Shown here piece after piece: positions 49,728 through 58,396 of a stretch of DNA of 64,000 bases. The notes under the pieces are model-generated. The model was not told the origin of the DNA. It ran no database searches and saw only the letters and a list, made by a program, of their open reading frames with translations. Made by a program: the position numbers and the translations under genes. Origin of the DNA: Blastocatellia bacterium UBA7656. GTDB lineage: Bacteria > Acidobacteriota > Blastocatellia > UBA7656. The stretch covers positions 1 to 64,000 of the forward strand of contig DLHY01000132.1 in assembly GCA_002483445.1 (NCBI GenBank), read 5' to 3'. The stretch's first letter is position 1. Each line of letters begins with the position of its first letter.

Positions 49728-51266
49728 TCACGATCCTGCCTTGAGCAGGTCTTTGCTCCCGTGCCTGACCTTGGGCCAGTAAGTGGCGAAGTTGAAATCG
49801 GGGCTGTTGGGGACTGTGTGACAGACGGTGCAGCCTTGAGGCGTGGGCATAAACCCATAGCCTTTGCCCGGATTTTTCGAGTGCTGGCGGCCTGGCCCGT
49901 GGCAGGACTCGCACTGCACGTTCGCCAGTTGCGGGGTGGTAACGAGCGACTGAAAACCTCCCTGTTGAAATCCCACGACGTGACAGCCCACGCATTCGTT
50001 ATCGAACTGCTGGCGCTTTTTTTCGAGCGTCGCCATGGCGTGGGCGTGTCGGGTCTTCTCCCATATTTCGAACTCTTCCTGATGGCATGTGGCGCAGGTA
50101 TCGGCCCCGGCGAAAAGCGAATTGAGGTTGCTTCCGAGCGCAGTCGGTTTTGTCGTGGCTGGAGTCTGTTGAGCCTGCTTGTTCTGATCGTTGGTGAATT
50201 CCTGATGAGCAGTGGTTACGGTTTCATCTGCCTGCGGGTCGTCGGGGATTTTATTGTCAAGCTCGATGAAGCGTTGAACCTGATTTTCGATCCTGCCGTC
50301 GCTGCCGATATAGTAGCGAAGTTCGCCGAGGTACTTGGTCTGATTGAACGAGTAGACGATGGTCGCGCGGTTGAAGTGCTGAGGTTCTTCCTTGTTGTTG
50401 ATCTCCTTTGCGCCGACGATGGTGTCGATATCGGGATTTTCAGTAGCGATGCGTTGGGCCATCACCTGATCCATATAGACAAGCGCGATTATGACATCGG
50501 CTTTTTGTTTTAACTCAGGAATTATTTTCTTCGCGGCTTCGAACGGATCTGTGATCTGATATCCGGCATAGACGTTTTCCTTCACGCCTGATGTGCCGGG
50601 GCGGAGGTCTGTGAAGCCGGTGATTCCGATCTTGATCTTTCTCCCCGATGCTCCGCGCTTGAGTGTGACTTCGCGTATAACATAAGGGGCGGGAGCGTGG
50701 AGCATATCGTTGGCGGGCTGAAGGTTGGCGGAGACGAGTTTTCCCATAAACGGCATCTCTTCGATGCGCGCATCATAGCCTTCCTTCTTGAACAGTTCGG
50801 TGAGGAAGGGAAGGTCTGAATAGCTGATGTTGGCGGCATCGAAGAGGAACTGGCCGTAGCCCTTGACGACCCATTTGTTTTTTGTCATAACGTCAGCGGG
50901 CAAACGATCCACACGGAATCCGTCGTTGGTGAAGATGTTACCTGCATCGACAAAAAGCGAAGGGACTTCGTAATTCGATCTGTGTCTGAAAGCTTTGATA
51001 TAGCTGACGCGCCGCGCCAGTCCACCCAGAGGGTGGCTCGGTCAGCCGCAGGTTTCGAGGCTTCCGTGAATGTCGCCGCCGAAGAAGACGGCCATCGAAT
51101 ATCCATCGTCGTCACCGAGGCGGTCTTTGAAAGAGCTTACATCGATACTGAAGCTCGGATCAGGCCCGTCCGGGTCGATGGAGGAAGACCCTGAACATCC
51201 GTGGTTGACTGCTGCAAAGCCAGCAGCGAAGGCGACTATAATCAGCCAGGATACTTTTCGGCGCAA
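49728..51266 (-). CDS. Candidate selenoprotein: UshA-like domain fused to four c-type haem sites, read through in-frame UGA
   Basis: Read as one 512-residue protein with codon 75 = UGA (51042-51044) decoded as selenocysteine. It starts with TTG 51266 after GGAGG, then has a signal peptide (1-22). Residues about 50-290 are a UshA/5'-nucleotidase-like fold: 'VFFGGDIHGSLETCG-U-PSHPLGGLARR', 'PSLFVDAGNIF', 'IGITGFTDLRPG', 'DTIVGAKEI'. Relatives have a Cys at the UGA position. The metal ligands seem degraded, so phosphoesterase activity is doubtful. The C-terminal part has four CxxCH haem motifs (CATCH, CVGCH, CESCH, CTVCH). Reading frame and protein similarity continue unbroken on both sides of the UGA, and a SECIS-like hairpin follows. 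No selA/B/C/D genes are in the window. Pseudogene is the alternative. Confidence 0.8.
51004..51020 (-). promoter_or_regulatory. Candidate bacterial SECIS hairpin
   Basis: On the minus strand the stem CTGGCGC / GCGTCAG (7 bp including one G-U) encloses the triloop GGC. The stem begins 21 nt after the UGA and the loop begins 28 nt after it. Bacterial SECIS elements have a short apical stem, a small loop with G in its first two positions, and a loop 16-37 nt after the UGA; all three conditions are met. A second small stem (CCACCC/GGGTGG) precedes it. Confidence 0.6.
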
Positions 51267-51336
51267 AGCTGACCTCCGACTTGAATGATTATGCCTTTTT
51301 CAAAAGGCTGACAGATGCATACTTCTCGCTTGCAGG

Positions 51337-51930
51337 ATGACGAAAAAGGAATCAAAGATCATTCTCGCATCCGGCTCGCCGCGCCGCAGGGAATTGCTAT
51401 CGGGCATCGGCCTCGAATTTGAAATCGATCCGGGCGACATCGACGAAAGCCGCCATCAGGGCGAAGCGCCTGCCGATTATATCATACGTCTTGCAAGGGC
51501 TAAAGTTATTGATGCGTCGGCGCGGCATACTGTGGGACTTGTGCTGGGGGCGGATACTACGGTCGTCATCGATGGAGAAATACTGGCCAAGCCTGAAGGT
51601 GACAGGGATGGGCGGCGGATGCTGGGTTTGCTTTCGGGGCGATGGCATTCAGTGATGACAGGGGTTGCCGTTTATGATATTGAGACGCAGCGCGAGGCTT
51701 ATGATTACGCAGAGACGCGAGTGCGGTTTGCGGAGATAAGCGACGAAGAGATTGACTGGTACATCTCAACAGGTGAGCATAGAGACAAGGCGGGCGCTTA
51801 TGCGATACAGGGAAGGGGATCGCTGTTTGTCGAGGAGATAGAGGGCAACTATCATAATGTCGTGGGGCTGCCGATGCGGCTCGCGCATCGACTGGCGAAA
51901 GAGCTTGGATATTCTTTGATGAAGGGTTGA
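51337..51930 (+). CDS. maf: Maf-family nucleotide pyrophosphatase
   Basis: A 197-residue Maf/HAM1-like protein. 'IILASGSPRRRELLSGIGLEFEI' is the N-terminal signature with the basic phosphate-binding run; 'VLGADTTVVIDGEILAKP', 'MLGLLSGRWHSVMTGVAV' and 'DKAGAYAIQGRGSLFVEEIEGNYHNVVGLPM' follow. It hydrolyses non-canonical or excess NTPs (dTTP, UTP or m7GTP types) to the monophosphate. It is coupled to the SDR gene by a 4-nt overlap or a 2-nt gap. Confidence 0.93.
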   Translation: MTKKESKIILASGSPRRRELLSGIGLEFEIDPGDIDESRHQGEAPADYIIRLARAKVIDASARHTVGLVLGADTTVVIDGEILAKPEGDRDGRRMLGLLSGRWHSVMTGVAVYDIETQREAYDYAETRVRFAEISDEEIDWYISTGEHRDKAGAYAIQGRGSLFVEEIEGNYHNVVGLPMRLAHRLAKELGYSLMKG

Positions 51931-51932
51931 AT

Positions 51933-52649
51933 ATGTTGAGGATCGAAGGCGGTAAAGCGATAGTCACGGGAGGGACGCGGGGGATCGGCCTTGCGATAAC
52001 GCGGGCGCTGCTTGATCTCGGAGCGAGCGTGATGATCTGTTCGAGGAAATCGGAAGATGTCGAGTCTGCGGTTGCGGCTCTGGAGGGAAGTCATGGCAAG
52101 CGCGTTTTTGGCGCGAGGTGCGATTTGAGGATTTATGAAGAAGTGAGAGCGTTGTTTGCTGAGAGTGAAGAGCGGCTTGGAGGATTGGATATTCTCATCA
52201 ATAATGCGGGTGTGCCTTCGCGGAGCTACGTCGAGCAGATGAGTGTTGATGAATGGCGGCAGACGATAGAGACTAATTTATCGGGAGTGTTTTACTGCTG
52301 CCACGAAGCGATCCCCTTGATGAAGGGGCGGGGGGGCGGATACATAATCAACATAGGGAGTCTTGCCGGGAAGAATACTTTTCCAGGCGCGGCGGCTTAT
52401 TGCGCATCGAAATTCGGCCTGCTGGGATTTTCGGAATCTCTGATGCAGGAGGTTCGCTATGATCACATAAGGGTGAGTTGTGTGATGCCGGGATCGGTCG
52501 GCACAGGTTTTGGAGGCAGGGATGAAGAGGCATCTTCGTGGAAGCTGAAAGCTGAGGATGTGGCTGAGGTTGTCGTGAATCTTCTGGGGATGGATGCGCG
52601 GGCATTGCCAAGCGCGGTGGAGTTGAGGCCGTCGGAGCCGAAAAAGTGA
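51933..52649 (+). CDS. Short-chain dehydrogenase/reductase
   Basis: A 238-residue classical SDR. The cofactor loop TGxxxGIG is 'VTGGTRGIGLA', the NAG motif is 'ILINNAGVPS', the catalytic Ser is in 'INIGSLAGKN' and the catalytic Tyr/Lys pair is in 'AAYCASKFGLLGF'. 'MICSRKSEDVE' after the second strand suggests NADP(H). The substrate is unknown; 3-oxoacyl reductases are the closest in layout. ATG 51933 has AGGG 8 nt upstream; a TTG at 51927 overlapping maf is possible. Confidence 0.88.
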   Translation: MLRIEGGKAIVTGGTRGIGLAITRALLDLGASVMICSRKSEDVESAVAALEGSHGKRVFGARCDLRIYEEVRALFAESEERLGGLDILINNAGVPSRSYVEQMSVDEWRQTIETNLSGVFYCCHEAIPLMKGRGGGYIINIGSLAGKNTFPGAAAYCASKFGLLGFSESLMQEVRYDHIRVSCVMPGSVGTGFGGRDEEASSWKLKAEDVAEVVVNLLGMDARALPSAVELRPSEPKK

Positions 52650-52671
52650 AAGTCGAAAAGAGAGTGAGCCG

Positions 52672-52701
52672 TTGACACATGGAAAAGCAGGTTGATAGAA
52701 T
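52672..52701 (+). promoter_or_regulatory. Sigma-70 promoter for resB-ccsA
   Basis: TTGACA (52672-52677), an 18-bp spacer, and TAGAAT (52696-52701), about 66 nt before the resB GTG start. Confidence 0.7.
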
Positions 52702-52767
52702 TCCCGGTGACGCTGCAATTGGGGTCAACAGTAATCAGTAACATTCATACCTGGGGAAAAGGAAAAC

Positions 52768-54486
52768 GTGGCAACTATCGAGCCTGAAATCAAAGCGGAG
52801 GCGTCGTCTTCTTCGACTGAAGTGAAGGTTGTATCTAAGAAGAAGAAGGACGAATCGATACTGGACAGTTTTCTCGGCCTGCTGTCATCTGTGCGATTCG
52901 GAATCGTGATGTTGATGATCCTTCTGATATGCTGCATGATCGGAATGCTCATAATGCAGAAGGACGTCGATGGTTTTATGGAATACTACAACCATCTCAC
53001 TCCTGCGCAACGGACTATATGGGGCAAGCTGGGATTTTTCGATATTTATCATTCCTGGTACTTCGGACTTCTTCTTGCGATCACAGGACTCAATATCATA
53101 CTTGCCTCTATAGATCGTTTCCCCACGGCCTGGCAGTACATCATCAGGCCGAAACTCACGGCCTCGCCAAATTTCATCCGCGCGCAAATGTTCAACAGCG
53201 AATCAGTGATGGGAGAGGAGCCTGAGTCGATAGCTTCAAAGATAGCTTCCGTCTGGCAAAGTCATCCGCAGGTGAAATCCTCTGCTATGATAGCTCGGTT
53301 CTCCGTGCTGGGCGCTTACGTCGTACTGGGCGCTTTCCTGGTTGGCTTGCTGCCACAGGGGTTGCCTCTGTGGATATCCATGTCCTTGTGTACTGTGGTT
53401 GTGCTGGTTTACCTGGTGAAGGGATTGCGGCTCGATGTAAGGGTGACGGATGAGAACGGGCGGACAACCGTGTTTGCCCAGAGCAATGTCTGGAATCGGA
53501 TCGGCGCTTATATCGTACACGTAGGGCTGCTGACGATATTTATAGGCGGGCTTTTGACAGTGAAGATGGGGTCGGGCGGGTTGATGCAGATCACGCCGGG
53601 TGAGAGGACGAGTGCGTTTGATACTTTCGAGATGACGCTCGATGGGCCGAAGATGGGCAAAGCTGCAGTGCCGTTTCAGATTGAATGCACAGACCTTCAG
53701 CAGAAATTGATCCGGCCAGAAGGGAATCTCGAATCGTCGAATACGATTGACTGGTTGAGTTTTGTAAGGATCAGGGATGGGGTATTTCAGAAGGACGAGG
53801 TCGTGCATTTGAATAATCCTGTGGATTATCGTGGCTACAGATTTTTTCAATCGAAGTTCGATCCCATAGGCAATGCGAGGTCTGTGACGATTTCATTCGA
53901 GCCTGCCAGTGGCGGGCAGTCGAAGCGTGTGACGATTCCGCGAGATGGAACAGTCAGTGTAGAAGGGGTTGGGCAGGTGGCGTATAAAAAGTTTTATTCG
54001 CATTTCGAGCCGACAGGTTCTCAGGCTGCAAATGCTTCGCCGGATTATGTTAATCCGGTTGCTGAACTTGAGATAATCGGGCCGAGCGGGATTGGGCGTA
54101 AGGTGATGGCTTTCAATCCTCAGATGTTTGACATGGCGATGCAGAATTCCGATAAGTTTATTGACGAGGCGACGGGCGAGAACCCGCTGCTCGTTGCAGG
54201 TCATAAGGTTGTACTCAGGGATTTCGAGAAGGTAGGGACGGCGCATATTCTGGCGGTTCAATATGATCCCGGACGCATTCCTTTTTATGTGGGCAGTACA
54301 TTGCTGGTAGGGGCGTTGTTATTCGTCTTTTTCTTTTCGCATCAGAGAATGTGGGCGGTGATCGAGCCGGATGGAAGAGGCTCGAAGGTGTATTTCGGTG
54401 GGAACACCAACCGTAACAGACCAGCCTTTGAAACTCGATTCAACTCGCTGGTCGAGTCTGTGACTGGAGAGGGGAGAAACAAATGA
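52768..54486 (+). CDS. resB: Cytochrome c maturation protein ResB (CcsB)
   Basis: A 572-residue membrane protein of System II cytochrome c biogenesis. An acidic/basic cytoplasmic start is followed by helices at about 40-62 ('SVRFGIVMLMILLICCMIGML'), about 90-108 and about 170-212, and by the large periplasmic domain. 'IGAYIVHVGLLTIFIGGLL' is the conserved third-helix block, and the protein ends with another helix near 512-533. With CcsA it moves haem outwards and attaches it to CxxCH. It starts with GTG and overlaps ccsA by 4 nt. The nearby tetrahaem protein gene is an obvious client. Confidence 0.9.
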   Translation: MATIEPEIKAEASSSSTEVKVVSKKKKDESILDSFLGLLSSVRFGIVMLMILLICCMIGMLIMQKDVDGFMEYYNHLTPAQRTIWGKLGFFDIYHSWYFGLLLAITGLNIILASIDRFPTAWQYIIRPKLTASPNFIRAQMFNSESVMGEEPESIASKIASVWQSHPQVKSSAMIARFSVLGAYVVLGAFLVGLLPQGLPLWISMSLCTVVVLVYLVKGLRLDVRVTDENGRTTVFAQSNVWNRIGAYIVHVGLLTIFIGGLLTVKMGSGGLMQITPGERTSAFDTFEMTLDGPKMGKAAVPFQIECTDLQQKLIRPEGNLESSNTIDWLSFVRIRDGVFQKDEVVHLNNPVDYRGYRFFQSKFDPIGNARSVTISFEPASGGQSKRVTIPRDGTVSVEGVGQVAYKKFYSHFEPTGSQAANASPDYVNPVAELEIIGPSGIGRKVMAFNPQMFDMAMQNSDKFIDEATGENPLLVAGHKVVLRDFEKVGTAHILAVQYDPGRIPFYVGSTLLVGALLFVFFFSHQRMWAVIEPDGRGSKVYFGGNTNRNRPAFETRFNSLVESVTGEGRNK

Positions 54487-56090
54487 GCAGAGCCATCAAA
54501 CAGGGTGAATTGTTAGTCCCGCAGGTAGAGGTCAGTCTTCCGACCAAGGTTCTCGCATTGTGGCCGGTAATTTTGCCCATGTTGTTTGCCGTGTTGATAG
54601 AAGTCTGGCGGTTAGAGGCAGGGCGGACGAAGTTTTTGTATGAGGGTACTCTGACGATGCTGGCGTTGATTTGTTATGTGACGGCGTCGGTTCTGCTGGT
54701 CACCAATCTTTTTGTAAAGGAAGGGGTGCTTTATAAACTTGGATTGGCGACAGTTGCCTTGGGGTATTGCTTCAACCTGTCGGGTTGGATGATGAGATGG
54801 ATTGAGGCAGGAGAGAAGGAAGGCTGGAAAGAAGGAATAAACGGGGCGTGGCGGTATTTCCCGCTGGATAATCTGTATGCGTTGACGCTGGGTTTTTGTG
54901 CTGGGGCTGCGCTGGCGACCCTTGTGATAATTCGCAAGCCTCAGTATCGATTCCTCGGCGCGATGTCGCTGCCGATTCTTTCGGCGGTGCTGACGCTGGG
55001 CATCTTTCTCGGAAACGATATCATAACGCTTCAACCGATACTTGATAGTTACTGGCGACCAATTCATGTATCGATAGCGACTGTGGGTTATGGGGTATGC
55101 CTTGTGAGTTTCGGGCTTGCTTTTGCGTATTTGCTCAAGGATGGGGTGCGGTCGGAAGCGATTGCTATTGGCTCACTGTTGTTTGGTGTGCTGGTATACG
55201 GTTGGGTTGGGGGGAAACTTGAAGTGGCTCTTCATCAGGAATATGGACTGTGGCTTTGGTCGGGTGATCAGCCATTGGAGAAGATGTTGGGAGGGGAGAG
55301 GATATCGATGATCCGCGCGGTGTTCCCGTGGGTAGGTTGGATGATGTGGGTTGTGCTGGTTGTTGTTCTGGTGGCGCTCGTGTTGTTTGTCCTTGATCGT
55401 CTTAACAATGATGAAAAGGCCAGGAGGTGGGGTTGGCGATTCTTCAGGACTGCGGCCTTGGTGCAGGGACTCGTCTTGTTGGGAGTGTGGTATCAGTTTG
55501 GGAATGTGAATGAGCTATTGAAAGACCCTGTAAATCATCAGGCGATTTTTTCTGAGCGGGCTAACCATCGATTTGGCAACTTGCTGGCTGAGGGACAGCC
55601 GGGTATTACGGAAGCGCAGATGGTGGCAGCCTCGGAGCGTTGGCTTCGGGAGAATGCTTCGACATTGAACGTAAAGGTTCAGTCGAACCCGGTTGAACTG
55701 GGATCTCTCGTCGCAGTATTTGTTGTGCTGTTGTTGGTAGCAGTTTTTGCGTGGAAACGTGACGATGTTGTTGCTGCGATGCCCTCCTTGCAGACGATTG
55801 ACACATTGCTCTATCGGTCGGTCAGTGTGGCTTTTCCGCTTTTGACGATGCTTTTGATTACGGGAGCCGTGTGGGCAAACGAATCGTGGGGAAGATATTG
55901 GGGATGGGACTCGAAGGAAGTTGGAGCATTAGTGGCTTGGATGGCTTATGCGGGCTTTTTGCATACGAGGGTTGCTCATGGTTGGCGTGGGAGGCGGAGC
56001 GCTTATTTTGCGCTACTGGGGTTTGCTTTAGTGATATTCACTTGGCTTGGAGTTAGTTTCCTGCTCAAGGGATTGCACTCCTATGCATAA
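54483..56090 (+). CDS. ccsA: Cytochrome c synthase CcsA (ResC)
   Basis: A 535-residue haem-handling membrane protein. The tryptophan-rich haem motif is 'WGRYWGWDSKEVGALVAWMAY' (about 470-490), flanked by conserved His residues ('HVSIATVGYG', 'HTRVAHGWRG'). About eight or more helices. The roughly 200 residues between the two halves include a poorly conserved soluble loop (about 345-400). It overlaps resB (ATGA) and is followed by a terminator. Confidence 0.92.
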   Translation: MSRAIKQGELLVPQVEVSLPTKVLALWPVILPMLFAVLIEVWRLEAGRTKFLYEGTLTMLALICYVTASVLLVTNLFVKEGVLYKLGLATVALGYCFNLSGWMMRWIEAGEKEGWKEGINGAWRYFPLDNLYALTLGFCAGAALATLVIIRKPQYRFLGAMSLPILSAVLTLGIFLGNDIITLQPILDSYWRPIHVSIATVGYGVCLVSFGLAFAYLLKDGVRSEAIAIGSLLFGVLVYGWVGGKLEVALHQEYGLWLWSGDQPLEKMLGGERISMIRAVFPWVGWMMWVVLVVVLVALVLFVLDRLNNDEKARRWGWRFFRTAALVQGLVLLGVWYQFGNVNELLKDPVNHQAIFSERANHRFGNLLAEGQPGITEAQMVAASERWLRENASTLNVKVQSNPVELGSLVAVFVVLLLVAVFAWKRDDVVAAMPSLQTIDTLLYRSVSVAFPLLTMLLITGAVWANESWGRYWGWDSKEVGALVAWMAYAGFLHTRVAHGWRGRRSAYFALLGFALVIFTWLGVSFLLKGLHSYA

Positions 56091-56119
56091 AGGGGATATC
56101 AGGTAAAATGTTTGTTAGC

Positions 56120-56149
56120 AAAGGCGGGGCTGATACCCGCCTTTCTATT
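56120..56149 (+). terminator. Rho-independent terminator after ccsA
   Basis: AAAGGCGGG (56120-56128) pairs perfectly with CCCGCCTTT (56136-56144) across a 7-nt loop, followed by CTATTTT. Confidence 0.85.
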
Positions 56150-56172
56150 TTGGTAGTAAGGGAGGGAAGGTT

Positions 56173-56856
56173 ATGGCGGAACATGGAAGTATGATTGAGT
56201 TTAAGTGTGATGGGAGAATTGCCAGCGGCTATCTGATAGGGGCTGGTGGCGATGGAAAGTGTGCTGCGGTCATAGTGATTCACGAATGGTGGGGACTCAA
56301 TGATCATATTAAGGATGTTGCAGGTCGCTTTGCTGATGAGGGATATATTGTGCTTGCGCCTGATCTCTATGATGGGAAGGTTACGAAGGATGCTGAAGAG
56401 GCAGGTCGTTTGATGAGTGGTCTTGATTGTGGTCGTGCGCTGGCGATACTCAATGGCGCGATTGAGTATCTGAAGGCGCAGGGGAGAGCGGATGGGGTTC
56501 AAATAGGCGTAACGGGTTTTTGTATGGGAGGGACGTATGCTCTGTTATTAGCGTGCCATAGTTCAAGCATTAAGGCCGTGGCTCCGTTTTATGGTGATAT
56601 TGCGTCGGATGATGAGTTGAAGAATCTTTCGGCCCCGATTTTGTATATTGGGGCCGAAAATGATTTTTGGATTACTGTGGATAAAATGAGTCGGTTGGAA
56701 TCTGGATTGGCTAGGTTTGGAAAGCAGGCGGAAGTAAAGGTATACAGCGGAGTGGGTCATGCCTTCTTCAATGATACGCGTCCAGAAGCTTATAGTCAGG
56801 AAGCATCTGAGGATGCGTGGGGGAGGGTGATTGGGTTTTTCGCAAAGCATTTATAG
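56173..56856 (+). CDS. Dienelactone hydrolase family protein
   Basis: A 227-residue alpha/beta hydrolase with the DLH triad: Cys in 'VTGFCMGGTYAL', Asp in 'GAENDFWI' and His in 'YSGVGHAFFND'. The conserved Glu ('IHEWWGLNDHIKDVAGRFADEGY') that activates the Cys is present. Length matches carboxymethylenebutenolidase-type enzymes, but many relatives act on other esters or lactones. The coding sequence uses A/T-ending codons more than the upstream genes do. Confidence 0.88.
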   Translation: MAEHGSMIEFKCDGRIASGYLIGAGGDGKCAAVIVIHEWWGLNDHIKDVAGRFADEGYIVLAPDLYDGKVTKDAEEAGRLMSGLDCGRALAILNGAIEYLKAQGRADGVQIGVTGFCMGGTYALLLACHSSSIKAVAPFYGDIASDDELKNLSAPILYIGAENDFWITVDKMSRLESGLARFGKQAEVKVYSGVGHAFFNDTRPEAYSQEASEDAWGRVIGFFAKHL

Positions 56857-56872
56857 TGTTTGGAAGATTATA

Positions 56873-56920
56873 GGGGCGAATCGTCTAGCACAGCCCCCGT
56901 TGCCCTAGTCGATTCGCCCC
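56873..56920. repeat. Long palindromic element, 16-bp arms
   Basis: GGGGCGAATCGTCTAG (56873-56888) and CTAGTCGATTCGCCCC (56905-56920) are complementary except for one mismatch. The loop is 16 nt. The arm edge GGGGCGAATCG/CGATTCGCCCC has the look of a dispersed palindromic repeat. It lies 17 nt after the dienelactone hydrolase stop and could also end its transcript, though no T run follows. Confidence 0.7.
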
Positions 56921-57224
56921 CTAGATTTATCGAAGCTCGTCTCGCGTATACGCAATCGCAGTGCCATGTTTTACTATATCTTTTGATTATCTCTAATTAT
57001 TAAGGGCAGAGTGTTTTTCGTGATAGTGGGGGGATTTGGATATGTTAGATCGTGTCGGAATCTGTCACTTGTGTGGCACTTTTTGATAGACATCTAAAAT
57101 TACGCAGGCACTGCGATCCAACTGTAGGGAACTCGATTGGCGCAAAGAGTTTGGAAAGTAAAGCGCGAGTCTGATAATTAGAATTATGCGCCTTACTGTC
57201 TCCTGCTACCTGTAAGTCAAAGAA
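56921..57224. other. AT-rich intergenic gap with no gene
   Basis: About 300 bp between the palindromic element and the end of the acyl-CoA dehydrogenase gene. No plausible coding frame, RNA gene or good promoter is visible. A TGGCAC at about 57075 is not followed by a matching -12 box. Confidence 0.5.
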
Positions 57225-58394
57225 TTATCTGAAAGCATCGAACCCCGTCAAGTAATTCCCTAATATCAAAGTATGAATCTCATGTGTACCCTCATAAGTA
57301 TAGACCGACTCCAGATTACACATATGCCGCATGATTCCATACTCTCCCATTATTCCATTAGCACCTAAGATGCTTCTACATACTCTAGCGCAGTTGAGAG
57401 CAATTGCAACATTATTAAGCTTTGCCATTGATACCTGTACAGGCTTTAGATATCCCTCATCTTTTAGTTTAGCGAGTTGATGATTAAGTAATTGCGCCTT
57501 GGTGATCTCAACAAATGCAGATACCAACTTTTCCTGGGTTAGCTGAAACGCCGCTATTGCACGACCAAACTGCACACGCTCCCTTGCATAATTAAGAGCT
57601 ACTTCTAAGCACGACATTGCAGCACCTATCACCCCCCAAGCAATTCCGTATCTTGCCTGGGTCAGGCACATCAGTGGACCCTTCAGTCCCTTTGCATTTG
57701 GTAATATATTCTCATCAGATATTCTGCAATCCTGAAAGAACAGTTCAGATGTAATTGATGCCCTTAGACTCAACTTGTGTTTGGTTTCTGTAGCTGTAAA
57801 ACCGGGCGTTCCTTTCTCAATAATAAATCCTCGAACATCATCTCCCTCTACGCGAGCCCATACGATGGCAATATCTGCAATGGCTCCGTTTGTGATCCAA
57901 GACTTGGAGCCATTAATCACCCAACCATCACTTACTTTTTTAGCTCTAGTTAACATTTCTCCTGGATCAGATCCTTGATTGGGTTCCGTTAGCCCAAAAC
58001 ATCCAATTGTTTTCCCAGTCGCCATACTTGGAAGATATTTTACTCTTTGCTCCTCACTTCCGAACGCAAAGATTGGATACATACAAAGCGCACCTTGTAC
58101 GGAAGCAAAGCTTCTTATACCTGAATCTCCGGCCTCTAATTCCTGCATAATCAGGCCATAAGACAAGCTATTCATGCCAGCACATCCATATTTTTCAGGA
58201 AGGTTTGCTCCAAGTATTTCTAGTTTACCCAGTTTTGATACCAACTCAGTTGGGAATTGGCCTTGTTCGTAACAATGTTCGATTATCGGACTCACCTCAT
58301 TTTTTACGAACCTTCGCACAGTCTCGCGAACTAGTTTCTCTTCATCCGAAAGAAATCTGTCCAATCCCAAGAAATCAAACCCGCTCAAGAGCAT
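57225..58394 (-). CDS. Acyl-CoA dehydrogenase, glutaryl-CoA dehydrogenase type
   Basis: A 389-residue flavoenzyme. 'CFGLTEPNQGSDPGEMLTRAKK' and 'WITNGAIADIAIVWAR' are acyl-CoA dehydrogenase blocks. 'QARYGIAWGVIGAAMSCLEVALNYARERVQFGR' and the catalytic Glu in 'YTYEGTHEIHTLILG' match glutaryl-CoA dehydrogenase, which oxidises and decarboxylates glutaryl-CoA to crotonyl-CoA. ATG 58394 follows AAAGGAGA and lies 2 nt after the stop codon of the epimerase gene, which strongly supports it over an upstream start inside that gene. Confidence 0.9.
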   Translation of the reverse strand: MLLSGFDFLGLDRFLSDEEKLVRETVRRFVKNEVSPIIEHCYEQGQFPTELVSKLGKLEILGANLPEKYGCAGMNSLSYGLIMQELEAGDSGIRSFASVQGALCMYPIFAFGSEEQRVKYLPSMATGKTIGCFGLTEPNQGSDPGEMLTRAKKVSDGWVINGSKSWITNGAIADIAIVWARVEGDDVRGFIIEKGTPGFTATETKHKLSLRASITSELFFQDCRISDENILPNAKGLKGPLMCLTQARYGIAWGVIGAAMSCLEVALNYARERVQFGRAIAAFQLTQEKLVSAFVEITKAQLLNHQLAKLKDEGYLKPVQVSMAKLNNVAIALNCARVCRSILGANGIMGEYGIMRHMCNLESVYTYEGTHEIHTLILGNYLTGFDAFR

Positions 58395-58396
58395 GA

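Noticed and set aside
51042..51044. The UGA as an ordinary nonsense mutation splitting the multihaem gene
   Set aside because: The frame is unchanged on both sides, the motif is conserved across the codon, the UGA falls on the expected Cys and a SECIS-like hairpin follows. A pseudogene is still possible but less likely.
57060..57085. TGGCAC as a sigma-54 promoter
   Set aside because: The -12 TTGC element is missing at the required spacing and no gene starts downstream on that strand.
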